64,000 nucleotides of DNA. Source: Circinella minor. Its lineage: Eukaryota; Mucoromycota; Mucoromycetes; Mucorales; Lichtheimiaceae. Location of the stretch: assembly GCA_016758965.1 (NCBI GenBank), contig JAEPRB010000096.1:1-64000 (forward strand), given 5' to 3'. The notes under the pieces were generated by a model. The model had not been told where the DNA came from and ran no database searches. It worked only from the letters and a program-made list of their open reading frames with translations. The translations under genes were made by a program, and so were the position numbers. This document shows positions 51,358-62,929 of the stretch, piece by piece (the stretch's first letter is position 1; every line of letters begins with the position of its first letter).

Positions 51358-52634
51358 TGTTTCTTGTAGATTGATTTCAAAAAAAATAGAAAATAAAATA
51401 AAAAAATAAAAGGGTAAAGAACAGTTGATAAAAAAGAATTACTTTTTGTTTATTTTCCAGAAAGAGAAATTTAGAGCTTTATATAGGTTTTTTTATGGCG
51501 CAACAAATGAAAAAGGAATGTGTTCGCAGCAACTTTGGTTGGCTAGTAACTATCCAAAGTGAAATTAGTCATACATCAATATTGTATGAGGAAGGAGGGG
51601 GGGTCCCCGACTCTTGAACGGCCCCCCACCCACCCCTAGTAGCTTAGAACTGCGATATACAGCATCTCCTTCCTCTTTTGATATGTTTGAGCTTCTTGAT
51701 TGAAACCCTAACCCGCGGAGGGGGGCCATCTTGAATAAATTTCAACTGAGACTTATTGTTGTACGGATAAAAGGGTCCACAAATTCCAGCATGATTTAAA
51801 TTAAACCATTTTGACTGGATCAAATAATAGACCACACAAAGTAATATGTTTTAGACCGGCGATACCTTTGCATAGGGCCGTTTTTTTTTTTTGCTTTTTT
51901 GCTTTTTTTTTTTACTTGATTCTTTCATGAAATAATAAAACTTTTTAAGTTGGATAATGCTACGTACTAAAATGTTAAATTAGCTTAAAGCAAGACAAGA
52001 GGAGGGGGATGTGGTTGAGAGTCATACTACACTAAACCTTTTTTTTTTTTAACTCTTATCTAGATACACTTTTATTCAAAAGTTTAATGAAACAATAAAC
52101 CCATTTTTGAAATTATAACTTTCAAATTTGATAACGATTAAAAAAAAAACTTAGTGTGTATGCTTGTGCGCCGCCGCCGCCACCAAAAAGTTTACAAGAT
52201 AACAAAAAAAAAAAAAAAAAAGAGAGAGACAACAATGGCGGCGACCAATGTTCCTTTTTTTGATTTTGGGACGCCACGCTTTATTGCATTATCTTGATAA
52301 AAAAAAAACAAAATTTATTCTAATTATGTTGTGTGAGGTTGCTCAGCGATCATAAAATTTTCAATCGATGTGGCGACCCACACACTAATTGTTACACTCC
52401 ACACACACACCCCCAACTTCTTCCTCGGAATATAATCACGTTTTTGTGTTATGTGGCACCGAAAAATTCACATTGTTTTTTTTTTTTTTTACCAAAGGTA
52501 ATTAATCATAAAAATGGTGCAAGACAACTCTTTTTGCTTTTTCAAATGTGATTTTTCATTTAAAAAAAAATTATTCAACTTGATACGTACTTTTCAAATT
52601 TCATATCTCATCATTTAAACAATTATTATTATCC
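51358..52634. promoter_or_regulatory. upstream region between HSF gene and the 52635 orphan
   Basis: 1.28 kb. TTCCAGAA at 51455-51462 is a single inverted HSE-like dimer. A GC-rich palindromic patch lies at about 51595-51640 (G-run, then C-run), and (CCG)n at 52170. No gene found. Confidence 0.4.
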
Positions 52635-53303
52635 ATGTTTAATCAATTCTTTAAATATTTAATTACCACCGGTCATAATAATAATAATCATCATCATCAT
52701 CCTTCTGTTTGCTGTTATCATCATTATTATCCAACTGTTGAACAAATGGACAAAGACAAACAAGTTTATTATAATGATAAAGAAGAAAAAGACGAGGCTC
52801 AAGAAAACTATAATCAACGTCGTGTTACTATGTCAAAAGATCACCAAGTTATTACTGAAGAAGAAGAGGAGGAGGAGGAGGAGGAGGAGGAGGAACACAG
52901 AGATCAAGATGTAACAGAAGATGAAGACGAAGAATCAGATGTGGATTTAATTCCTATTCAAGAAAGACGTGAAAGATTATATTCTATGATGTATCATGGA
53001 GGTGGAAGAAGAAGATCTAATGGTTATATTATACCTAATACTTCTTATCATCATTATCCTTCATCTTCATATTCTCGTTATGCACCCCAACGCTGGTGGA
53101 TTCCGCCTGTTCATTATACATCACCTCCAACTCGAGTACCGATACATCCAAGATTATCACCTGCACCACCACTTGTTTCTCTACCTATACCCCAACAACA
53201 TTATCAACATCAATTATTATACCCTCATGTTCCAATGCAAGGATCACCCTCTTTTTGGATGACAAGTTCACCTCCTCCAATGACTCGTTTTCCTCCTTAT
53301 TAA
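52635..53303 (+). CDS. low-complexity orphan protein (Glu run, Pro/Tyr/His-rich tail)
   Basis: Single open frame of 222 codons, not recognised. It starts MFNQFFKYLITTGH, has an Asn/His run, then DKDKQVYYNDKEEKDEAQE, a run of 14 Glu interrupted by little else (about residues 75-90), a second acidic patch with DVDLIPIQERRERLY, and a C-terminal half rich in Pro, Tyr, His and Ser (RWWIPPVHYTSPPTR). A C-run lies 44 bases after the stop, as with several neighbouring genes, which favours it being transcribed. No intron or domain seen. Could be a disordered regulator; could also be a chance frame. Confidence 0.5.
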   Translation: MFNQFFKYLITTGHNNNNHHHHPSVCCYHHYYPTVEQMDKDKQVYYNDKEEKDEAQENYNQRRVTMSKDHQVITEEEEEEEEEEEEEHRDQDVTEDEDEESDVDLIPIQERRERLYSMMYHGGGRRRSNGYIIPNTSYHHYPSSSYSRYAPQRWWIPPVHYTSPPTRVPIHPRLSPAPPLVSLPIPQQHYQHQLLYPHVPMQGSPSFWMTSSPPPMTRFPPY

Positions 53304-56300
53304 ACAATCTGAAATGTACATTTTTTTTATTATTATAATTATTAATCCCCCCCCCTTTTTATGTATATACATGTTTATATATATATTACTATTAAACCCA
53401 ATACCATACATAGCTATATATTCTTGTTCCTACTACAACACTTTATAATTGAATTGAACCAATCCATTTTTTCTGATCCTAGCATTATATATTACATTTA
53501 TTATTCAATATATATAAATAATAATAATGAATTATTATTACTGCAAATAAATTATTTCTTTCATGGCCGGGGCCGTGCATACAAAAATAGTAAAAGGTTT
53601 ATTAACAAAAAAAAAACAATGAATTGGACTAAAAGTAATTCTTTCTTAGTAATAGTAATGCGGTCTTTTCATCATTGAAAATTGAAGCTGAGAAATGTTC
53701 TTGTTTTAAGTGATTTTAGTTGTCTGATCCCCCTTTTCCTGAGATTCTACAATTTCTTTGGGTAACCATCAAAAGAGTTGGAAAAAAAAAAAAAAAAGTT
53801 TTATATATAGATTTTTTTTCTAGAAAGAGTAAAAAAAAACACAAAATAGTAAATTTTTTATCAAAGTTTTTTCATATGTTAAATATGTAAATCAATTTTT
53901 TTTTTTTTTGTTCTTATCACTTTTTTTTAAAGATCATAGAGGAGAAAATTCTTTACTATGTTTTTTATATTAGGTACCGAGTTATAAAAATAAAAATGAA
54001 CGTCGCTGTATGATTAACACTAGTCTTTGAAAGAAGTTATATTCTCAGATCGCTTAATAGGCGGAGGGATGATGACTGACCATGGGAAGTTATATCATTT
54101 GGGTCTGTTGTACACTAAATATGAAAAAAAAAAAAAAAAAAAACTTGTCATACCTATCGATGCTAAAGGTTGTTTAATTGTTGTTAAAAGGTAAGGTTAA
54201 AAACTTAACAGATCTGGTTAAAGGCAAACATATTATTATAACAACTAGATTTCGATTCGAACATTCGAAATTATTATATGGGGTGACACAGCTTCAAATG
54301 CATAACGTAGTACAAGAAGAATGACTAGAAACTCAGCCTTAGTATTAGAACATTCTTTATCGCGGTTTAACTTGTAATTACAATAAATTACATCATTTTG
54401 AAGTAATGCTTTGTAGATATGTCCTAATCGAATGATATAGTACAAGATGTTTATCTAAAAGTACAATGCTTTTTTTATTATGATATCATTTATAGAATAA
54501 CTTATGCTGACATCATGATCTCTTTAATATAATCTACTAGGGTTTTTTTTACAATTGTATGTCCATAGATTTTGATTTTGTTATATAGTGTAGTACTCAA
54601 TTATATAAAAACTATGTATATTAATGAACATATATCAAACTATAATGCGAGTTAAATGGTAATACTTTATGCTACTACCTCACCTGCCTAAATTCTAATA
54701 TCATGCGAAAAATCTTCAATATGATTGGGGGAACATTTATAAAGAATGACCGAATAGTTTTTGGCTGATATTCAATCTGGATCAAAACCAGTGGAGTTGA
54801 CAAGTCAATTTTTATCTGTGTTAGACTTCAAAATTTCGAATCCCCAATCTAAAATATTTATAATACATATTGGGGGGAATTGTTTTTGGACATATAATCA
54901 TAATCAAATAATAATATCTCGGGCTTATCATTTTATCGTTTAGTATATAGTAAAAAAAAACACGAATCATGGTTAATGATAAAACTACACGTAAAAAAGT
55001 TTGTTTAATAAAAAAAAAAATAAAAAAAATTAGCTGCGCTTCAAATACTTTTTAATCATCAAACAATCCTATAGAAAATAAGACACCGTGTATAAAAAAT
55101 ATGATGATTTTTACGTAGTTGATATATGAAGAGGGTTTCAAAAAAAAATGACGTTTTTGTTTTAAAAAAGTGTCACTACAACTAGATTCTGCAACACCCA
55201 TTTTCTGTTGTTTCGGCTCCCACTTTCCGTTTTCCGATCATCAAAAATCCCATTGAAAACAATAAATGAAAAAAAGAGTTAAACATTTTAAAAAATCGTT
55301 GGCCATGTTTATATAATATATTATTTATTTTAAATTGCCCATCTTTCCATAAACATTTTTTTTAACAATGAATAAATTTTAATCTTTTGAAGAATCAATA
55401 AAAAATAAATACAGATAATTTTACTTGAAATTGAACAAGCTACTTATAAGCGTAGTGAACTATAAATTTTTTTAAACATTTGGGCAACAAATAATAATAA
55501 TAAAGATGTTAGTCCTAATAGTTTCCATAACACATTCTAGAAGAAAATATTTGAACCGTCCACAGTAAAGCATTTTTGGGTAATTCTTATAACCCACGAG
55601 GATTTTCTTTTTTAAGAAAACTATTTGATTTCATCCCCTATTCCGTATTTCTTTTTTTAAAATATTACAAATATGTCAACATCTACCAAAAGGTTTTTAA
55701 CCCCACCTTTTTTTTTTGGCTGCAATAAAAAAAAAAAATTGGGATGGGATGTCCAAAAATGCGGGGTGGATGGTGTCAAAAAATTGGGGGGGGGGTAAGG
55801 GGGGCCGTGTTTTTAAAACCCACTTTTCCCCCCTCCCACCGTGTGTAATAATTCTGAAAAGGGAAAAATTATCCGGGAGTCCATTTTCTCAGTTGGAAAT
55901 ATTTTTTTAGACCAAAAACAACAACTATTTTTAGTTTATTGAAAATGCAAAAAAACAAACAAAAAAAAAAAAAAAGCGGGGGTGACAATTTTACCAAAAA
56001 GCGTGGAAAAAGCGGAGTAGAATTATAAGTAAACCCAAATATTTGGGTTAACCATAACCCCAGTTCACCACACCAGGGCATTTGCCATCAAACGGTTCTC
56101 CTCAGCCCTCCTTTTGTTATAATTTACTTGCTTCCCTCATAACAAAACAAACAAACAAACATAAACTTCGAACCAATAAGAAAGATGTTTTTGTATCAAA
56201 TAGAAAAACTATTGAGAGTATAAATCCCTCCCCCCCCTGATAATAGTGAGAGAGCGACCAATATATTATTTAAAGTTACTGTGGTGCTGACATAATTAGA

Positions 56301-58962
56301 CTAATTAATGATCACAAAAACAGTTATCGTGAAGGGCACGCTCTGATTGAACTACTAATAAATGTTACAGTGTAAATAGAAACATCAATAACTATTCACA
56401 CTTGATTAATCAAGGAAATAGAAATAATAAAACTTTATAAAAATGTGATATTATTTCCATCATGGTTATCACTACTACTTGTGTCATTTTAAATACTAAA
56501 AACAACCTTTTTTTTTTTACATTTAACAAAATGTTATTATTTCCTAGTGTCTCAAAAGAGTGACGAAGAAAATAAAAAACTTCTCAGAAAGTTGATTGAA
56601 TGATTTACGTAATAAATAAACAGTTAGTTTTACAACCACTGAAAAATAAGAAAACAATAAAGAACTTGAACTAAAGGTTATCATGCAAAACTAAGGAAAA
56701 CAAAATATTTAATATATAACATGAACATTATAATGCATTCTAGATAAAAAAAAAATAATCGATTGCGTACTGCTACTCTTCCTAGAATTGTTTTTTTTTT
56801 GTTTTTGATATTGAAACGTTCAAAGTATTGATTGAAGCTACGTTTGTAAATAATAAAATAATGACACGCTGTGTACGTAATTGTGTATTTGAATAATAAA
56901 TTATAAATTTGTGGGAGTTCTTATATCCACCCAAAGGAAATCTTATATATAAGTTTACGAGACTTTATGCTTAATGAAGAAGATTATTGTCAGGTCAATT
57001 ATTAAAGTGTTAAAAGACTAAAAGATTTAAAAGGTAAGGATAGAACTAAAGACCTTCTTTTTTTTTTTTTGAAATAATTCATGTGGGATATTTATAGTAT
57101 TAGCAATGCCAGAAATACGTACGGCATTGCTTTGCCGGAAATATGACATTGCTTTGCCGGAAATATGGCATTTGCTTTGGCAGAAATATGGCATTGCATG
57201 AGCCAATAAAATCATATATCACGCTTGTTTTTGTGACACTGATGTAATACAGGAGAAGATAAAGAAAATGATAAAAAATGTTTATATATTACAATATATC
57301 ATTCATTCTAAGAGCTTCTTGAGTATATCCTGATATTTTTAAAAACATCCTATGAAGTGACTCACGAACGCTTATACTAGATCAAAAATAATTGTGCTAA
57401 AACTAAACAACTTGAAATTAATAATTTTATAACATCCATTTAGTTCAAAGTACATCTATATATTATCACCAGTGCAATTATGATTATCAACCTATTAAGG
57501 GATTGCTTCATATTGTATGAATTCAACTGTATACTGTAACAACCACTATTTGAATCATTTAAGTGTATTATGAAAAGAGTGAATGACTCATCTTATATTG
57601 TGTAAGACTAAACATATATAAAAAGTCAATAAAACAAAAAGTTTATTCACTTTTTCTTTCTTTTTGAATGGAATCGATGATCGTTCATATTAATATATTG
57701 CTTTTGTTATGGCGTAAAAAAACAAAAAAAAAAGCTAACTGTCTGTTGAGAAAGTAATTACAATAGAAGTATTGAACAATAGATTAAATCAAAAAGTAAA
57801 AAAAAAAAGATCCAGGTTGAAATCTCCATTTTCTTTGGCAACATATCAATCGATGAGTGCTTTTTTTTTTCTTTGCTGTAAGAATAATTTTTATTCTATT
57901 TAACAGTTTTTGGGTAGCAATGGAGGCATATCATATTAATATTATTATTGAGGCCCAAGATGAAAAAAAAAATAATGTCTCTTTTTCTCTTGTAATCGAT
58001 TCAGTACATATATTAACAAAACATTTATATTCTTGAATTTTGTTCAACTAAAAAACTGAGATGCGTATATGCTTATAGAAACGGACACCCACCCTCTCAC
58101 ACAATTAAATGAATTCTTAAACTTTATAAACTATAGTATTAATAACCCATAGTGCTTAATTTAATCGCTCATTAAAATAACATGAAAAGGATGTATATAC
58201 ATTCCTTGTTTTTCTTATCTTCCTATGGATTACAGCTCCCACTTGTGTACATAACAATATAATGAAAAAGTTTAAACTGGGTATTCCATGAAAAATGAAA
58301 CTGTTATTATTATATTCATAACCATTTTTAAATTATATACGTATCAATATGTAATAACTGAATACGTTGTAAATAGTAGGATACAACGTATGGTTGCGTG
58401 CCTTTGAAATCACCTAATATAGTATTGTTTTTTGGGGGTGTCTGTAGCAATTCCTTCATGGTAAAAGTTGTATTATTATTAGCGATACTCATTCTCTTTT
58501 ATGTTCGAGTGTTACTGTTACCAATTCTTTAAGGTCATTTGTACGTCATTTATTTTGTGTATAAACTAAGAACTCATTTATATAATCATAATAACTAGGG
58601 TTCTTATTAGTTAAACCATGATACATGGATTACTTTATATAATCAGTTCAAATATATATATTATAATAAGTAGTACATTTCGATAAGTTAAGATGTTTTT
58701 ATTTTTAATTTTCAGTTTGATAAAAAACAATGTACAGCAAAAAGAGAGAGAGAAAAGCAAAACTAAGAAATTATATCATAAAAAAAAAAAATAAAAATAA
58801 AAAAAAACATCCAGTAAAAGAAAGAGCCAAAAAAAAAATAAAATATAAAAAATGCGAGTGAATAAAAAGTAAGGGAATAATTTTTTTTTTTTTATAAAGG
58901 AGGGGGTAAAACAAATTTTATATAGGTTGCATTAATTAGAATATAGGGGGGGGGGAAACAAC
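53304..58962. other. 5.7 kb gene-poor stretch
   Basis: AT-rich, many homopolymers, no supported gene. A protein-like frame of about 60 codons at 54761-54943 has no start codon or partner exon. Positions 55670-56090 have unusual homopolymer-rich, less AT-rich sequence. A short tandem repeat with an inverted repeat sits at 57102-57200. The last 200 bases before the next gene are purine-rich. Confidence 0.55.
57102..57200. repeat. short tandem repeat with 9-bp inverted repeat
   Basis: AGCAATGCC at 57102-57110 and GGCATTGCT at 57123-57131 form perfect arms around a 12-base loop. The second arm is also the start of about three tandem units of roughly 22 bp (GGCATTGCTTTGCCGGAAATAT with small changes) ending near 57200. 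Confidence 0.7.
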
Positions 58963-60608
58963 TTAAGCAAATTTTTTCTTAACAAGTCGATAAATGATCA
59001 CTTTTCCTTCTTGTCTTGCATCACCAAAAATATCCGAATGACTACCTGCTGGACCTAACCAACCTCTTCCATCCATCATGGATTGATTTCTTTTTATAAA
59101 ACCATATTTCTTTTCCCAACCAACAGGTTCCATATGTTGATGAGTGAGACTATTTCCATTGACTGTAGAAATTTGAAAATTGGCTTTGGCCAAATCAAAG
59201 AATAAATTTTCTTCATCACGTTTGAGTCCACGCCGTTTATATCCCAAATAAATGACAGTTTTGCCAGGTATACATAAAGTCTTTAAAGTTTCCACAAGTT
59301 TACCAAAGCAATTGGGATCATAAAGTACATCACTTGCTAATATAATATCAGGTTCTCCTCCATGTTTCATTAATTGTTTGGCGTCACGTGTATTACCCCA
59401 ACAGAGTTTTTCAATTTGAATATGTGGATCTGGTGTATTACCCAGATTATATCGATGATTTTCTCGAATAAGATCTAATGCTTCTGGTAGATCAGTTAAA
59501 GTTAATTTACAACTATGTTGTTGTTTTAACCGACGTAAGAGTAAACCAAGTAATAATCCGATACAACCCGTACTATATTAATTATAATACATTTTTTTAA
59601 TATTATTATTATTATTATTAAAAAACAAGTGATAAATATTTACCCGGCACTAAGATCAATGATATGCTTGCCATCAAAACATGTACGTTCCTGCATAATC
59701 TTTTTGGAAAACATATCTGAAAGGACTAAAGCTGAATCCCATATTTTTCCTGGTGTACCCAATTTCCAAACTTCTCTTATTATAAAATATCGATCCATTA
59801 AAGCGTCATTCTCCAAAATAGAACCTGATCCAAATGGAAGTAAGCTTCCTAATCCATATAATCGATATGTAGTATCACTCCGAAGAATGTTACTACTATC
59901 ACCACCCATATTCCAATCAATTGCATTTGTTGTTGTCATTAGTGTTGTATTTGTATTCATAAAAGATAGACGATCATTTTCTTGTTGATGATGATGATGA
60001 TGATGATGATAACTTTTAAATTCCATTGGACCCAAAGTTAATGGTAATGCTTCCACCGTTTGATATTGATCACTCACAGGAGCAATACGTATCAAATATT
60101 TTGCTTTTGTCGTATACTGCATCATGCAGCCTGGGTCTTGTTGATTATTCATGCTCACTTTAATTTCAATTCCACCTTGGCCACTGTGATGAAAACCAGG
60201 TAAATCTGTTGTTGCTAGTAATGAACTATTATCCCATGCATCTACTTGTAAAGGACGAAAGGAAAGTTCTAAAGATTTCGGTGCTCGTACTAATCCACCC
60301 CGTTCTGTATCTACTAAATACACTTGGCAAGTTAACACCATACAACAACTTGCGTTACGTTCACCTTTTAAAGGTAGTCCAAGTTCGTTTACAACTTCCA
60401 AATCAATCCGATACCAAGTATCTAGTGTTAAATACCGAGGAAGTGGTCGAGATAAAACCAAACGATGAAGAATAGAATGACGATGTAAACTTTGATAAAA
60501 GTCATTTTCGTCCATGGATGTATCGTCTTCTATCATTTGGATCTTGAGTGACGATCGTTCCCGCATCGGATCCACCACAACTAAGGGTGAAATGGTTTTT
60601 AATGACAT
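58963..60608 (-). CDS. family-16 (lysine-type) methyltransferase with long N-terminal extension
   Basis: Two exons on the minus strand: 60608-59644 and 59572-58963, giving 524 aa. The C-terminal 210 residues are a Rossmann methyltransferase: SAM-binding motif I IIDLSAGTGCIGLLLG (about 316-331), acidic strand end LTLTDLPEAL, and PDIILASDVLYDP (about 396-408), the D-V-x-Y element typical of METTL21/VCPKMT/EEF2KMT-type enzymes. DREVWKLG-like REVWKLGTPGKIWDSALVLSDM immediately before motif I also fits (family consensus ends in W-x-x-x-x-x-L). The N-terminal ~270 residues are additional, beta-rich in appearance, with a His/Gln run (about 203-213); I do not recognise that part. First ATG in the frame (60608) was used. 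Substrate unknown; could be protein lysine. Confidence 0.8.
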
Positions 60609-61309
60609 TACTCTTAGAAGTTTCACAATGTAAAAAAAAAATAAAATAAAAAAATAGCAGTAAAAAAAAAAAAAAAAAAAAAGGAGGATAAAGAAAATAA
60701 AAAAATATCAACAAAGAAAAAAAAAAAGAAGCGGGGAGTTATATATATGTGTGTGTGTATGTGTATATGTGTAATGATGTAGAAAAAAATAAAATATGCT
60801 TTGGAGACTTAAATGGTTGTCTGTTTTTCTTTGTGAAATACTTTTTCGCGTTTAGATCATGAAGTATAACAATTATGAAAAAATATTTTCTTTCTTATAT
60901 ATAAAATAATCACAAGTCCATAAGGAATTTTTTTTTTTTTTTTTGTAAGAGTAGAGTGATAGTGATGAATAGATTGGATTTATTTTATCACACAAAATAT
61001 AAAATTCATTGTTATAGCATTCCTAATATAAGAGACAAAGAAAAAAAAAAGAGAGAGAGAACCGGATGTTTATATGTTGTATTTGTTTAGATGTTTGTGC
61101 GCGTTAAGGGGGTGGGGGAAGATCATATAAGAGTAAAATGTAGGTTTTTTTTTTTTCATATATTGTGTGTGCTGTGTCATTTAGTAAGTTAGTAAAACGG
61201 AAAAAAAAAAAAAGATTTTGGGGGTAAGAAGCACAAAGTTTTTTTTTTTTTTTTATCATTTTTGGGGGAGGGGAAAACGATTTGATAAAAATAATCATTT
61301 CTCTTTTTA
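60609..61309. other. interval between methyltransferase and clathrin light chain genes
   Basis: 0.7 kb. Poly-A at 60662-60682, (TG)n near 60750, and on the minus strand a C-rich tract (61264-61273) just after the clathrin light chain stop. No gene seen. Confidence 0.5.
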
Positions 61310-62370
61310 TTAAGCTTCAACAATAGTTCCAGGAGCTTTGGAATCTTTTCTCAAATCCAACATAAGTTGTTTCATTCTACTAACATCGCGTGTATGATGT
61401 CCAGTCTTTGCATTTGTTACATCAAATTCACGAACAACACGTTCCCAAATATTAGCAGAAGATGCATCTTCACGATCCTTTAAATAATTTTCTTCGCGTT
61501 CTCTATTATTAACAATTTTTTTTTTTTTTTTTTGATATATTAGCTAAATTGGATCCTATATCATTTATCCATCCAACCCATTTCGTTCCTATTGGATATT
61601 TATTATCTATCATTTTTACCTGTTTTCTTCAATAGTTCGTTGTTTCTTTTCATTATAATCTTCATAAAATTTATCAATTTCTTCACGAGCACGTTGAATA
61701 GTTTCTTGTTTTTTATTTTCAGCTTCTTCATCACGTTGTGCAATAAGTTCTTTTTGTTTTTCACGCCATTGTCTATTTCAATCATCCCATATATATATAT
61801 ATATATATATATTAATATTATATAATTTAAGAGTACAATATTGCCTACTTTTCGTAAGTTTTTTTTTTTCTTTCTCTCTTTTTACCTTACAACTTCGGGT
61901 TCTTCATCAGGTAACATAGCTTTATGGAAAGCCTAAAAGTTATATTTTTAGTTTTTAATGTTTTTTTTTTTTTTTTTTCGAGCATATAGGACGTAAATAT
62001 ATATTATGACTACCCAAAAATGGTGTTTGAATTATATAAATACCTGAGAAGTTTCGAGTTCTTCAGCTTTTGGGAAATCGGATTCAAATGCTGAATAATC
62101 AGTAGTAGTAGTAGTAGTATTCATAGCACCGGGTGTTCCTGGAGTAGGCGATAAAGTAGTAGAACCCAATGCGGGTGAATGGGAAGTGGGTACATCAGAT
62201 GGTGGTGACATCATCAAATCGTGTGTTGGAGAAGTCATATCAGCAGCAATAGGTGTTGACACATCACCCGATGAAAAAAGATCAGCATCTTCACCAAGGG
62301 CTGCACGTTCGCGTGCCAAAAAATCGGCAGTAGGGTCGTTGGAGGAATTAAAGTCACCAAAATCAGACAT
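61310..62370 (-). CDS. CLC1: clathrin light chain
   Basis: Light chain of clathrin, which decorates the hub of heavy-chain triskelia on endocytic and Golgi vesicles. Four exons on the minus strand: 62370-62044, 61932-61886, 61772-61620, 61502-61310; phases agree, giving 239 aa, a normal length. The N-terminus MSDFGDFNSSNDPTADFLARE resembles the conserved light-chain start. Residues about 30-100 are Ser/Thr/Pro-rich and disordered. From about 125 to 195 a charged helix (WREKQKELIAQRDEEAENKKQ) forms the heavy-chain-binding coiled coil. The end, NIWERVVREFDV...RMKQLMLDLRKD, is the conserved C-terminal block. Confidence 0.93.
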
Positions 62371-62929
62371 TTTCTGTTATATATATATATATATTGTTTG
62401 AAATAAAAAAAGAAACCCGTTTCTTTTTTTTTTTTTTGCCAAGCTTGTTTCGCTTTACAATTGCGGAATTTAAATTTTTGGTTTACTCTCTTCTTCTTTT
62501 TTATATATATTATGCTTTGCCCATGAATCCATCATTTTTTTACCGGGCTTAGTTTTTTTTTTACTGTAACTGCTTATTGCTATCACACATAATCTTTACC
62601 TTTAAGAACAAAAAGAAATCGAATCATTCTATTGAATAATCTCTTATTGTTTGAATCTAGTTCTAAGAATAAATTTTAAAACTCCTTGTTGAAGGTACGT
62701 AGATATGCTAATTACATCAAGAAATAAGTCTCTGTAGTGAAATATTATCTTTGTTACATGAACTCTTTTATCACTTTATTACTACCAATAAGAAAATATA
62801 TATATAGAGAGAAAAAAACAGTACTATTTTTTTTTTTTTTGCTTAAATCGTGTTGCTTTATTATCACTATTTTAGATATATAAAGAAACTGTTCAGTTTA
62901 ATCCACCCTATAAATCATAGACGTAAAAC
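62371..62929. other. upstream region of CLC1
   Basis: About 0.56 kb. (TA)n at 62377-62393 directly upstream of the CLC1 ATG, then AT-rich sequence and a T-run at 62826. No gene. Confidence 0.5.

Noticed and set aside
51702..51716. Telomere-like AACCCTAACCC
   Set aside because: Single occurrence, not a tandem repeat.
54761..54943. 60-codon protein-like frame
   Set aside because: No ATG and no neighbouring exon; too weak to call even a relic.
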